In this document: positions 1-7,045 of the stretch, in pieces
How the letters are laid out: the number at the start of each line of letters is the position of its first letter
How positions within the stretch are numbered: position 1 is the stretch's first letter
NCBI GenBank assembly: GCA_041494805.1
Contig: JBGQBN010000054.1
Coordinates: 1-30,623, forward strand
DNA length: 30,623 nucleotides
Direction of reading: 5' to 3'
Origin: JBGQBN01 sp041494805
GTDB lineage: Bacteria; Acidobacteriota; Terriglobia; Terriglobales; Acidobacteriaceae
Position numbers and translations under genes: made by a program
The notes under the pieces: model-generated
Seen by the model: only the letters and a program-made list of their open reading frames with translations
Database searches by the model: none
What the model was told of the DNA's origin: nothing

Positions 1-360
1 CTGCTCAGCGAACCACAACAGGATACGCTGGCCGATGCGCTGAAGTCGTTGAAGCAAGGAGTAGCGCGGCGTTTGATTGGCGACGCGGAGCATTTCTGGC
101 AAAAGAGGTACTACGATTTCAATATTCGAAATTACCCTCAGTTTGTGGAAAAGCTGCGCTATATTCATCGCAATCCGGTGAAGGCTGGGTTATGCGAACG
201 TCCAGAGGATTGGGAGTGGAGCAGTTTTCGCCACTACGCAACCGGCGCTGAAGGACGCGTAGAGATCGAGTCGGAATGGACAGCACGAAAACGCGAACGA
301 GCGGCGGGGAGACTTTGTCCAGCGGTAGAACTGCCCCACTCAAGCCAAAACCGGGCTTGA
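1..360 (+). CDS. REP-associated tyrosine transposase (RAYT, Y1_Tnp family), C-terminal part
   Basis: The frame is open from base 1, so the N-terminus, including the expected HUH motif, lies outside the window. What remains is the typical RAYT C-terminus: an HFWQKRYYDFNI segment that should hold the catalytic tyrosine, then the KLRYIHRNPVKAGLCERPE block and the WEWSSFRHYATG block. RAYTs are single-strand DNA transposases that act on REP palindromes; they usually stay as single domesticated copies and are not simple IS elements. The stop codon lies inside a REP-like hairpin (335-365), which fits this family. The last ~25 residues look like read-through into that flank. Family call is firm; whether the gene is complete upstream cannot be seen. 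Confidence 0.85.
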   Translation: MLSEPQQDTLADALKSLKQGVARRLIGDAEHFWQKRYYDFNIRNYPQFVEKLRYIHRNPVKAGLCERPEDWEWSSFRHYATGAEGRVEIESEWTARKRERAAGRLCPAVELPHSSQNRA

Positions 361-365
361 GTGGG
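335..365. repeat. REP-like inverted repeat at the end of the RAYT gene
   Basis: Arms of 12 bases (CCCACTCAAGCC at 335-346, its exact complement at 354-365) flank a 7-base loop. The RAYT stop codon is inside the right arm. RAYT genes are normally flanked by the REP palindromes they process, so I read this as the cognate REP element. A role as transcription terminator is possible but no U-tract follows. Confidence 0.6.
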
Positions 366-489
366 CCACCCGCCAAGAAATGATAGGAGCCACCACCTGA
401 CAGGTTGGACGGCGAAAGCGTATCCTGCTTAGCCGGGCTCAACCGATCCGGCACCACAATCCCGCGCCGCTGGAGTTGGGTGAACCTTC

Positions 490-1494
490 ATGATCCGCTT
501 TGGAATTCTTGGCTTTGGGCTCCATGCCGTCCGGCGAGTGATGCCGGGATTTGCTCTGGCCCACGATTGCCGCGTCAGCGCTCTCTCCCGGCGTCACTTG
601 GAGAGCGCGCAGGAGTCTGCCAGGAAATACAGCATCCCATTGGCTTTCGATTCAGCCGAAGTGTTGTGTAACTCATCCGAGGTGGACGCGGTCTTCGTGA
701 CCACTCCTAACGCCTTCCATCGCCAGGATGTCTTGTTGGCGATCCGATGCGGCAAGCCAGTGCTGTGCGAGAAGCCCATGGCCATCAACGCGGACCAATG
801 CCGGCAGATGGTCGAAGCCGCGCGAAAAGCCAAAGTGCTGCTGGGAGTAGCCCAGGTGTTCCGCTTTGAAGACAGCACGGCCCGGCTCAAAGAGCGTATC
901 GCCGCGGGACAGATCGGCAAGCCGATTTTCGCCCGTTCCGAATTCTCATTCCCGGGCGGAAGTGGACACGCACGCACCTGGATCAACGATCCCGCCGTGG
1001 CTGGCGGTGGACCAATCGCGGACATCGGGGTGCATTGCGTGGATGCGCTCCGCTATATCCTGCAGGATGAAGTCGTGCGAGTCAGTGCGCGCAGCAGGTC
1101 TGACGGCATTTCCGGCGAACTTGAGGCCGCGGCAGTGCTCAGCCTAGAATTTTCCCGCGGAACTTTGGGAGCGGTGCTGGTTTCTTTCCGCGCTGAGTAT
1201 CGTACGCCCCTTGAATTCGTCGGCGATGCCGGCGTCCTGCGTGCCGACGACGGACTCAATGTCGAAAAGCCGATCAATCTGCAACTGCTGCGCGATGGCG
1301 CCGTCGTTGAAACCGAAACCGTCTCGAACCGCTTGGCCTATGCGCGACAAGTAGATGCGTTTGCGGCGGCCGTCGAAGGCAAGACGAAATTCCCTGTCCC
1401 CGGCGAGGAAGGCTGGCAGAATCAGCACATTCTGGATGCCGCCTACCGGAGTCTGAAGAGTGGAAAGACGGAGGATGTGCTCCGGGTGAAATGA
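490..1494 (+). CDS. Gfo/Idh/MocA family NAD(P)-dependent oxidoreductase
   Basis: This is a 334-residue soluble dehydrogenase of the Gfo/Idh/MocA family, which oxidises or reduces sugars, inositols and related polyols. The N-terminal Rossmann fold starts with GILGFGLHAVRR (residues 5-16). The family EKP signature is at 94-96, where the lysine is the usual catalytic residue. A GGGPIADIGVHCVD block at 172-185 supplies the conserved Asp and His of the second domain, which forms the substrate-binding sheet. Length is normal for the family. The ATG at 490 has only a weak GGGTGA upstream. It stands alone between a transposase remnant and an opposite-strand gene, so context gives no substrate; the exact reaction is unknown. 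Confidence 0.9.
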   Translation: MIRFGILGFGLHAVRRVMPGFALAHDCRVSALSRRHLESAQESARKYSIPLAFDSAEVLCNSSEVDAVFVTTPNAFHRQDVLLAIRCGKPVLCEKPMAINADQCRQMVEAARKAKVLLGVAQVFRFEDSTARLKERIAAGQIGKPIFARSEFSFPGGSGHARTWINDPAVAGGGPIADIGVHCVDALRYILQDEVVRVSARSRSDGISGELEAAAVLSLEFSRGTLGAVLVSFRAEYRTPLEFVGDAGVLRADDGLNVEKPINLQLLRDGAVVETETVSNRLAYARQVDAFAAAVEGKTKFPVPGEEGWQNQHILDAAYRSLKSGKTEDVLRVK

Positions 1495-1733
1495 AACGCC
1501 TGGGCCCAAGTCATCTCAGTATAATCACTCGCAGCTAAGTTGTTGATTCTTCGTTGGGGCAGCTACGACTTCCAAGCAGACGAGTCGACTTCCCTCCTGG
1601 AATGCCATTTAATCGCGTTTACAGGCTCGTACACGAACGATCTTGGTCTCGGCCGACTTTCTCCTCACACGCGGGCCAGTGGTGCGTAAAACGGAAGCGG
1701 GAGGATAAGTAATCTTCAAGCTATTAATATCGT

Positions 1734-2432
1734 CTACTTCGGTGGGATGCCCTTGGCCTGCACGATGGCCCAGTGCCACTCCTGATCGGGGCCGAGAGCT
1801 GTACCCAGGGTTTCGCTGAAGACGGTCGTCGTGAGCGGCGCAGCCGCGCCTTTCAGGTGGTAGAGCACGGTCATGTCGGAACGTCTCTCAGCAGTCTTGG
1901 CACTGGTCACGGCAGCGGGCATCAGTTTGGCTGTGCCGTAGTATGCCGTGTTGGCTTCGGCGTGGCGCAAGAGCGTCAGACCGACCGTAATCTCTCGCAG
2001 GTCCCATCCGGAACCGTTGTAGACCGAGACCTGCAAGGTATCGCCGGTGATGGTGGCGGGGCCATCCAGTTTGGCCAGTTCGCTTTCCGGGAGTTCTCGG
2101 GGGACGAACGGGTCCGACAGCAGAGCAGTTGCCTGAGCGCTGAACGAAAGGCTGCAGGTGACGTCCGGGGAAGATACTCGGAAGCTCTTTGCCAGGCCAT
2201 CGAAAGAGAAGAGCCAGCTGCCGCTGAGTCTGCGGCTTTCTACATCGTCCATCACTTGAGCAAGATTGTCGTTGTCGATCACGGTCCGCACCGGAAGTGC
2301 TTTGCTCTTGCGCAAGGAACGCGCAAAATCGCCCAGCGGCATGTCGGGGTCGTAGGACTGCGCCGCCAGGCAAGCCGGGAGCAGCCAACTCGCCAGGGCC
2401 ACAATCATCGTCAAGGAGGGCTTACGCTTCAT
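1734..2432 (-). CDS. Secreted protein of unknown function
   Basis: A 232-residue protein with a clear N-terminal signal peptide: basic MKRKPS, then a hydrophobic stretch ending near ACLAAQS, with likely cleavage around residue 24. The mature part is rich in beta-type sequence; a segment around 125-165 (SVYNGSGWDLREITVGLTLL) resembles the FxxxBG-like 'intrinsic structure of derivatised nouns' type only superficially, and I recognise no catalytic motif or metal site. No cysteine pair pattern is evident beyond isolated residues. It is probably periplasmic. The gene has no obvious operon partner: a plus-strand gene converges on it from the left and a 640-base gap lies upstream. The ribosome binding site is weak. 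The coding call is good; the function is not known. Confidence 0.7.
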   Translation of the reverse strand: MKRKPSLTMIVALASWLLPACLAAQSYDPDMPLGDFARSLRKSKALPVRTVIDNDNLAQVMDDVESRRLSGSWLFSFDGLAKSFRVSSPDVTCSLSFSAQATALLSDPFVPRELPESELAKLDGPATITGDTLQVSVYNGSGWDLREITVGLTLLRHAEANTAYYGTAKLMPAAVTSAKTAERRSDMTVLYHLKGAAAPLTTTVFSETLGTALGPDQEWHWAIVQAKGIPPK

Positions 2433-3076
2433 GGAGCTTTCATCACTGTTCTGGTGACATAACCATTCTGCAGCAACCGGTGCGGCGCTCCTACTCTTCC
2501 GTCTCGACCGGCATTCACTTGATAACTAACCGTTGCCGGAGAGTTCACCTGACAAAATTGTAATCAGTGCTGTGCTGGGAAAGGCGAGGCTGAGGCAAAC
2601 GTTGGTAGTAGAACCTTGGGAAAGGAGAAAATTTCGGGTGGAAAGTCGCTTGGGCGTGCGGGACAAAGCGGCACGCAACGGGACGCCGCACGCCCAAACT
2701 GACCAGTTCCCTTACAGCAGGCCAGAGGAACGGAAACGTGTAACCGGATCAGCTAACGGAACGGGTTGCCGCCGGAAGATCCAGCGGGCCACCGCAAACC
2801 CCAGAGCCGCATAGCACAGATGAACCAGCTTCATAGCCCCACCCCATTTGTAAGATGCATTCCGCACCCGGGGGAGGCCGAAACCACTGCACCGTACGAG
2901 CCCAAAGTAGCAAGCAGGCACCAGTAGGTCAATGCACCAACGGTGCCATGCGTATGGCACGAAAGTAATAGGCGGTACCAGTGTGGGTGAGGGACCAAAC
3001 CGAGGTTCGCTCGGTAGACAGCCGAGAGCCTGCCCGGAGCGAAGTCGCAGGGGTGGCGGCTTCTAAATGAGCCCGG
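2433..3076. other. Gene-poor intergenic stretch with several inverted repeats
   Basis: No convincing gene fills this 644-base gap. The only candidate is a minus-strand 40-codon frame (2834 to 2712, starting MKLVHLCYAALG) with one hydrophobic segment and no good ribosome binding site; I regard it as doubtful. The gap does hold small perfect hairpins: 2650-2697 (12-base arms, listed separately), 2943-2960 (7-base arms GTGCCAT/ATGGCAC) and a short ACCGAG/CTCGGT hairpin near 2998-3015. It also contains the upstream region of the secreted protein to the left and the end of the metal transporter operon to the right. Confidence 0.5.
2650..2697. repeat. Strong inverted repeat, 12-base arms
   Basis: TTGGGCGTGCGG (2650-2661) is repeated as its exact complement at 2686-2697, leaving a 24-base loop. 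There is no following T-run on either strand, so a classical intrinsic terminator is not supported. It could be a dispersed palindromic element or an RNA structure; nothing nearby decides between these. Confidence 0.55.
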
Positions 3077-3967
3077 CTAATGCGAGGGCGGTACTATTGC
3101 TTCTTTTGGGTTCGGCACTCCGCTCGCCCCTTCCAGCGCGTGAGCTTTCTGGCCATGGAAGAACAGCAGATGGATGAAGAACATCACTACCAGCACGGCG
3201 CCAAAGGTACAAACAATGGTCGCCCCAGTAGGCAGGTCGCCCAGGACGGAGAAATAAACTCCCAGAGCCGAGACCAGGGTTCCCATGGTCCAGCCGATGG
3301 CCAAGCGCCGTCCCACGCGATCAGCAAACAGCATCGCACCCACCGAGGGCACGATCAGGTAGCAGAACACCAACAGAACACCCGCGATGGCCACCGAGGA
3401 AGTCACCACAAAGCCGAATGAAGCATAGAAGAGAAAGTCCCAAAAGCGGATACTCATTCCCCGGGCCTCGGCCTCGGCGGGATTGGTGGAGATCAGCAGG
3501 AACTTGCGGCGGAAGATGTAGTGGAACAGCCCGACGCCGCCATAAAGAATAGCGGTCTTGATCACTTCGTGTTTGTCCACGGCCAGAATGTTGCCTACCA
3601 GCATGTCCTTGAGATGCTCGGTTTCGCCAGTCGCCTTGCTCATGGCAAGGATGGCTGTGGCCGAGGCTACGGCGTAAGCGATGCCGATGAAGGCTTCTTG
3701 CGGTATATGGCCGCGGCGGGTACGAGCGAAAGCAAAGATGGCCGCACCGATGAAGGTAAACGTCAGGCTGAGCCAGTAGGCCCCCCGCCCGTGGGGATCC
3801 ATCCCGACGAGGATGGCGATGGTAGCACCCAGCGCCGCGATTTGCGCCAGTGCCAGGTCTACGAAGATGACGCCGCGTTCGACAACGTGCACGCCCAGGT
3901 AGGCATGGATGCCGGTCAAGATGAGGCTGGCCACGAACGGCCAGAATAAAAACGGGAGAATCTCCAT
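3077..3967 (-). CDS. Metal ABC transporter permease, ABC-3 (ZnuB/MntB) family
   Basis: This 296-residue inner-membrane protein has about eight hydrophobic segments and belongs to the ABC-3 permease family, which imports Zn2+ or Mn2+. Family features include LTGIHAYLGVHVVERGVIFVDLALAQIAALG near the N-terminus, the central EAEARGM segment (about 167-173) that contacts the ATPase, and the VLLVFCYLIVPS block near residue 205. The C-terminal ~20 residues are a hydrophilic tail. Start choice is supported by AAAGGAG 7 bases before the ATG. It is the last gene of a minus-strand metal cluster, 102 bases after the binding-protein gene. No ATPase gene is adjacent, so it must use one encoded elsewhere or be non-functional. 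Zn versus Mn specificity cannot be read from the permease. Confidence 0.9.
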   Translation of the reverse strand: MEILPFLFWPFVASLILTGIHAYLGVHVVERGVIFVDLALAQIAALGATIAILVGMDPHGRGAYWLSLTFTFIGAAIFAFARTRRGHIPQEAFIGIAYAVASATAILAMSKATGETEHLKDMLVGNILAVDKHEVIKTAILYGGVGLFHYIFRRKFLLISTNPAEAEARGMSIRFWDFLFYASFGFVVTSSVAIAGVLLVFCYLIVPSVGAMLFADRVGRRLAIGWTMGTLVSALGVYFSVLGDLPTGATIVCTFGAVLVVMFFIHLLFFHGQKAHALEGASGVPNPKEAIVPPSH

Positions 3968-4005
3968 GTCGCTCCTTTGGTGAAGTCGTCGGTGTGCAGT
4001 CGTCG

Positions 4006-4067
4006 GTCGTCAGTCGTCAGGTGTCAGGCAAGCAAACCAGTTCTTCGGTTTCCCGACGACTGACGAC
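4006..4067. repeat. Inverted repeat of GTCGTCAGTCGTC type between the metal transporter genes
   Basis: GTCGTCAGTCGTC at 4006-4018 is repeated as its exact complement at 4055-4067 (13-base arms, 36-base loop). The left side also carries extra degenerate copies of GTCGTCGGT from 3985 onward, so it is a small cluster of direct and inverted copies. It occupies most of the 102 bases between binding protein and permease, the place where an ATPase gene could have stood in such operons. Confidence 0.6.
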
Positions 4068-4069
4068 TC

Positions 4070-5017
4070 TTATTGCGTCGCCTGGAAAGCCTTGATCAGC
4101 AAATCAATATCGTAATCAAAAAGCTTGAAATAGTCGGTCACATCTTTTTCTCCCCCTACCGACGGCAAATACTGCACCACTTTACCTCCGGTTTCCCGCG
4201 CGATGGAATCCGGAGTCTTGAGGTCGAAGTAGGGTTCGACCAGGATTACCTTGCAGTTCTCCCGTTTCATCAACCCGATCAGTTCAAAGGTATGGCTGGG
4301 AGTTGGCGGGATTCCAGGACGAGGTTCGACGTAGCCCACCACATTCAGCCCGAAGTGCCTGGCAAAGTTGGGAAACGACTTGTGGTAGGTCACAACTTTG
4401 CGCCCACGGTAAGGCTTCATCTCCGCATCCCACTTCTGCTCGGCGGCGGCGAGGCGTTTGTCAAAATCCTGAAAACGCTCCTGGAAGTAGCTGGCATCAG
4501 CCGCGTCTACTTCGCCCAGCTTGGCGGCGATCCCTTTGGCAATGCGCCGCCCGTTATCCGGATCGAGCCAGTAGTGCGGGTTTCCCAGGGGATGAACATC
4601 GCCCTCGGCACGGGTGACGGTGCCGGTGGGGATGTCGAGGATCTCGGCAAACTGCGAGGCGTCCAGATAACCGTTAGCGCCCACCTGGATCCGCGGATTG
4701 CCGCTTTGGGTGATTAGTGGCGGCAGCCATCCGATCTCCAATTGCAGTCCGACCACGATCAGCAGGTCGGCCTGGCGCAGCTTCAGCAGAAAGCTGGGCT
4801 TGGCCTCGACGAAGTGTGGGTCCTGATATCCCCTGGCGATCGACTCCACATTGATCTTATCGCCGCCCACTTCCTGCGCCAACGCCGCCATGTCGGTTGT
4901 CGCCGTGACGATATTGAGTTTCTTGGCCTGGGCGGCCACGGGCGCAAACATGATTGCCAGAAAGCACGCGCCCAGCAAAGTAGCCAGGAACCCCGAGTTA
5001 GTCTTCATCTTCTTCAT
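4070..5017 (-). CDS. Metal ABC transporter substrate-binding protein (ZnuA/cluster A-I type)
   Basis: A 315-residue periplasmic binding protein that delivers Zn2+ or Mn2+ to an ABC-3 permease. Residues 1-31 form a signal peptide ending VAAQAKK. The mature protein starts LNIVTATTDMAALAQEVGG, typical of the family. Candidate metal ligands are H68 (DPHF), H148 (NPHYWLDP), H212 (YHKSFPNFARHFGL) and E261 (ILVEPYFDLK), the normal three-His plus acidic set. There is no long His-rich loop, only a short VHPLGNPH segment. The ATG has AGGAG 7 bases upstream. It lies between an outer-membrane barrel gene and the permease gene on the same strand, so these probably act together in uptake across both membranes. 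Confidence 0.92.
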   Translation of the reverse strand: MKKMKTNSGFLATLLGACFLAIMFAPVAAQAKKLNIVTATTDMAALAQEVGGDKINVESIARGYQDPHFVEAKPSFLLKLRQADLLIVVGLQLEIGWLPPLITQSGNPRIQVGANGYLDASQFAEILDIPTGTVTRAEGDVHPLGNPHYWLDPDNGRRIAKGIAAKLGEVDAADASYFQERFQDFDKRLAAAEQKWDAEMKPYRGRKVVTYHKSFPNFARHFGLNVVGYVEPRPGIPPTPSHTFELIGLMKRENCKVILVEPYFDLKTPDSIARETGGKVVQYLPSVGGEKDVTDYFKLFDYDIDLLIKAFQATQ

Positions 5018-5131
5018 TCCATTCTCCTGCCGGCTGATGCGGCTGGACTGATTCTCGTAGCTCTTTTATGCCATTATTTGGATCTAAAACCAGTTTTTAG
5101 TTTCCAGTTCTCGGCTCTCATTATCCCGATC

Positions 5132-6409
5132 TTAGAACGGATGCGCTCCGTGCGCCCCCAACGAAAAAATAAGCTGCATGAACAATTCGTGGGTGTCTAT
5201 GTTGCCGGCGTACCGGGTGAAGCGGTACTGGCCGCGGATCTGGCTGAACTCGCTGGGCCAGTAGGTCAGTACAGCCGAGCCTCCCTTGTCGGTCAGGTTG
5301 GCAAAGTGGCTGCGGTCGGAGGAGTCGTAGCGTCCGCCCAGGAACCAGCGCCGTCCCAACTGGTAATCCGCCGAGGTGTAGAAACCGAAGGCGCGCTGCT
5401 CTGTGGGCAGTTGCTGGCGCTCACTCCAGATGAACTCGCTGCGCGCCACGAAGGAATGGTAGATGGAACGGCGTAGCGGTTTCCAACGCAAGGTAGCGTC
5501 CACGCCCCAGAGTTGGGTCAGGAAATCGGTGCCCAGTTCATTGTGACCACGCGCAAAGGACGCACCGATGTCAATGTTCGTGGACTCGGTGATGTCTTTG
5601 TAGCTGCGCAAATGGGCCACGGTGCTGACATCGCTGTTGCGCGAAGCGCGGAATAGGGGATTATCAGACCCGCCCGAGTCGCCCCGGAATACCTGGCCCG
5701 TGGCCTCGAGAAACAACCCCTTGGGCGCGGGAAGGATGCGTGAAATGGAGACGCCGGCATCGTCAATGCCATCTTCGCCGCCCACCAGGTTGTTGGTGAC
5801 CAGCGGCCGGTCAATCCAGGGTAGCACGTGATTATGTAGGGTGTTGACCTTGCCGAAGGCGGAGCGCATCTTGCCCACCTTCGCCACAAAGCCTGCGGGC
5901 AATGCGGTAAGCGTGATGTAGCCTTCCTCCAGGTTCACGCCTTCCTCCCCGAAAGAGAGGAAGAAGTCGCCGCGGGCATAGGGGTCGATGATGGCCTGGA
6001 ACCCGACTTCTGATTCGTGCATTTCCAGGGAAGGCGTCGGCTGAATCGAGTTGCCGCCTGCCTTGCCGATGAAATCTCCGATCACGCTGATGTCGGGATT
6101 CAGGGCTTTCGCCGCCGAGCCGCCGGCGCCGCCATACACGGGCAACGGGCTGGCAGCGACCTCTGACGGTGCCGCGACGGGCGCAGCCGGCTGCGCGGTG
6201 GCCGGAGCTTCGCCGGACGTGGCCTGCGTACTCTTCAGCGTGCGCACCTGGCCTTCCAGCGCAATGATTCGTTCTTCCAAGTCCTTAATCCGCTGCTCCG
6301 TGGCAGAGTCGTCTTGCGAGTTTGTCGGCGCTGGGTTATTGCTCTGCTGGGCAAAGAGTGGAATGACCAAAAGGACAGCCATGCCAGCTACTACCATCGC
6401 GTTTCTCAT
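5132..6409 (-). CDS. Outer-membrane beta-barrel protein with N-terminal coiled coil (porin-like)
   Basis: The frame can be extended upstream to 6922, but the real start is the ATG at 6409: it has GGAGGAG at the right distance and begins a signal peptide (MRNAMVVAGMAVLLVIPLFAQQ). The 425-residue product has a short coiled coil (about 32-57, KDLEERIIALEGQVRTLKS), a Pro/Ala-rich linker (about 60-90), then a long beta-rich region with alternating hydrophobic strands. It ends in a terminal phenylalanine, as outer-membrane barrels do. I infer a 12-16-strand barrel that passes metal ions or a chelate. It lies 114 bases upstream of the ZnuA-like gene and 107 bases downstream of a small Cys-rich membrane protein, all on one strand. 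Precise family is not recognised. Confidence 0.8.
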   Translation of the reverse strand: MRNAMVVAGMAVLLVIPLFAQQSNNPAPTNSQDDSATEQRIKDLEERIIALEGQVRTLKSTQATSGEAPATAQPAAPVAAPSEVAASPLPVYGGAGGSAAKALNPDISVIGDFIGKAGGNSIQPTPSLEMHESEVGFQAIIDPYARGDFFLSFGEEGVNLEEGYITLTALPAGFVAKVGKMRSAFGKVNTLHNHVLPWIDRPLVTNNLVGGEDGIDDAGVSISRILPAPKGLFLEATGQVFRGDSGGSDNPLFRASRNSDVSTVAHLRSYKDITESTNIDIGASFARGHNELGTDFLTQLWGVDATLRWKPLRRSIYHSFVARSEFIWSERQQLPTEQRAFGFYTSADYQLGRRWFLGGRYDSSDRSHFANLTDKGGSAVLTYWPSEFSQIRGQYRFTRYAGNIDTHELFMQLIFSLGAHGAHPF

Positions 6410-6516
6410 GCCAACACTCCTCCATCTGGAAAAGCACCCAAAGGGTCGATGCAGCCCAGGCTTTCTGACCCTGAACCAGCCTGGGAGCAAGATAAAACGA
6501 CCATGCGAGGCAAAAG

Positions 6517-6846
6517 CTACTGGGCCGGAGGGGGACGAACGTATAACTGGAAGGACACCAGAAACGGCCGCGGCTGCATCTGCGGAAACAACGCGCCAGC
6601 GCCACGGTGCAGGTTCAGGAAAAATGCAACGAAGAGCAGCGCCACCGTGGCCGATTGGGCCATGCGACAGATCGTGCAAAGGCTGCTGCCGGACGAGGCA
6701 TTTTGGAACTGTAATCTGGCGGGAGCGTCGGCGATCTGGAAGCCACAGGAATGCGCCGCTTGAACGGTCGTGGCGAGCAGGAGCATAGCGATACACATGT
6801 AACCCAGCCACGGGGCCCAGCTCGCTTGTCTGTGCCGAAGGTTCAC
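6517..6846 (-). CDS. Small Cys-containing membrane protein, DUF2946-like
   Basis: A 109-residue protein if translation starts at the GTG at 6846; a TTG at 6873 or an internal ATG would also work, and no start has a strong ribosome binding site. The N-terminal hydrophobic stretch (about 12-30, GYMCIAMLLLATTVQAAHS) is a signal sequence or anchor. A CTIC pair (57-60) comes just before a second membrane segment (ATVALLFVAFFLNL, about 66-79). A short hydrophobic N-terminus, a Cys pair and a following membrane helix resemble DUF2946 proteins, which are often found with metal-responsive genes. It is the first gene of the minus-strand metal cluster. The family assignment is tentative; the reading frame itself is convincing by composition and position. 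Confidence 0.6.
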   Translation of the reverse strand: MNLRHRQASWAPWLGYMCIAMLLLATTVQAAHSCGFQIADAPARLQFQNASSGSSLCTICRMAQSATVALLFVAFFLNLHRGAGALFPQMQPRPFLVSFQLYVRPPPAQ

Positions 6847-7045
6847 AGTTCTCTGGCCACTTAGATGCCGCAAACCCGCCGACTAGTGGCTGAATATGAG
6901 GAAGTCCCAACGATTCTAGCACTCAGCTGTTCTTGGCCGCGTAGTCTCGACCAGCCCCACATCGAAAGAGGCCTAGCTTCGCTCGACTTTACAGCCGGGG
7001 CAGCTGTTCCTACGCGGTCTTTGGCGGGGTCTTTGGCGAGGCCGT

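Noticed and set aside
2438..2456. TCAC and GTGA half-sites near the secreted protein start
   Set aside because: The half-sites are in the opposite order (TCAC first) and with different spacing from the CRP/FNR-like palindromes.
2712..2834. Possible 40-residue membrane peptide on the minus strand
   Set aside because: No good ribosome binding site and no recognised family; mentioned only as a weak candidate in the gap description.
6410..6922. N-terminal extension of the barrel protein by 171 codons
   Set aside because: The extension has no signal or domain, covers the DUF2946-like gene in another frame, and the internal ATG at 6409 has both a strong ribosome binding site and a signal peptide.
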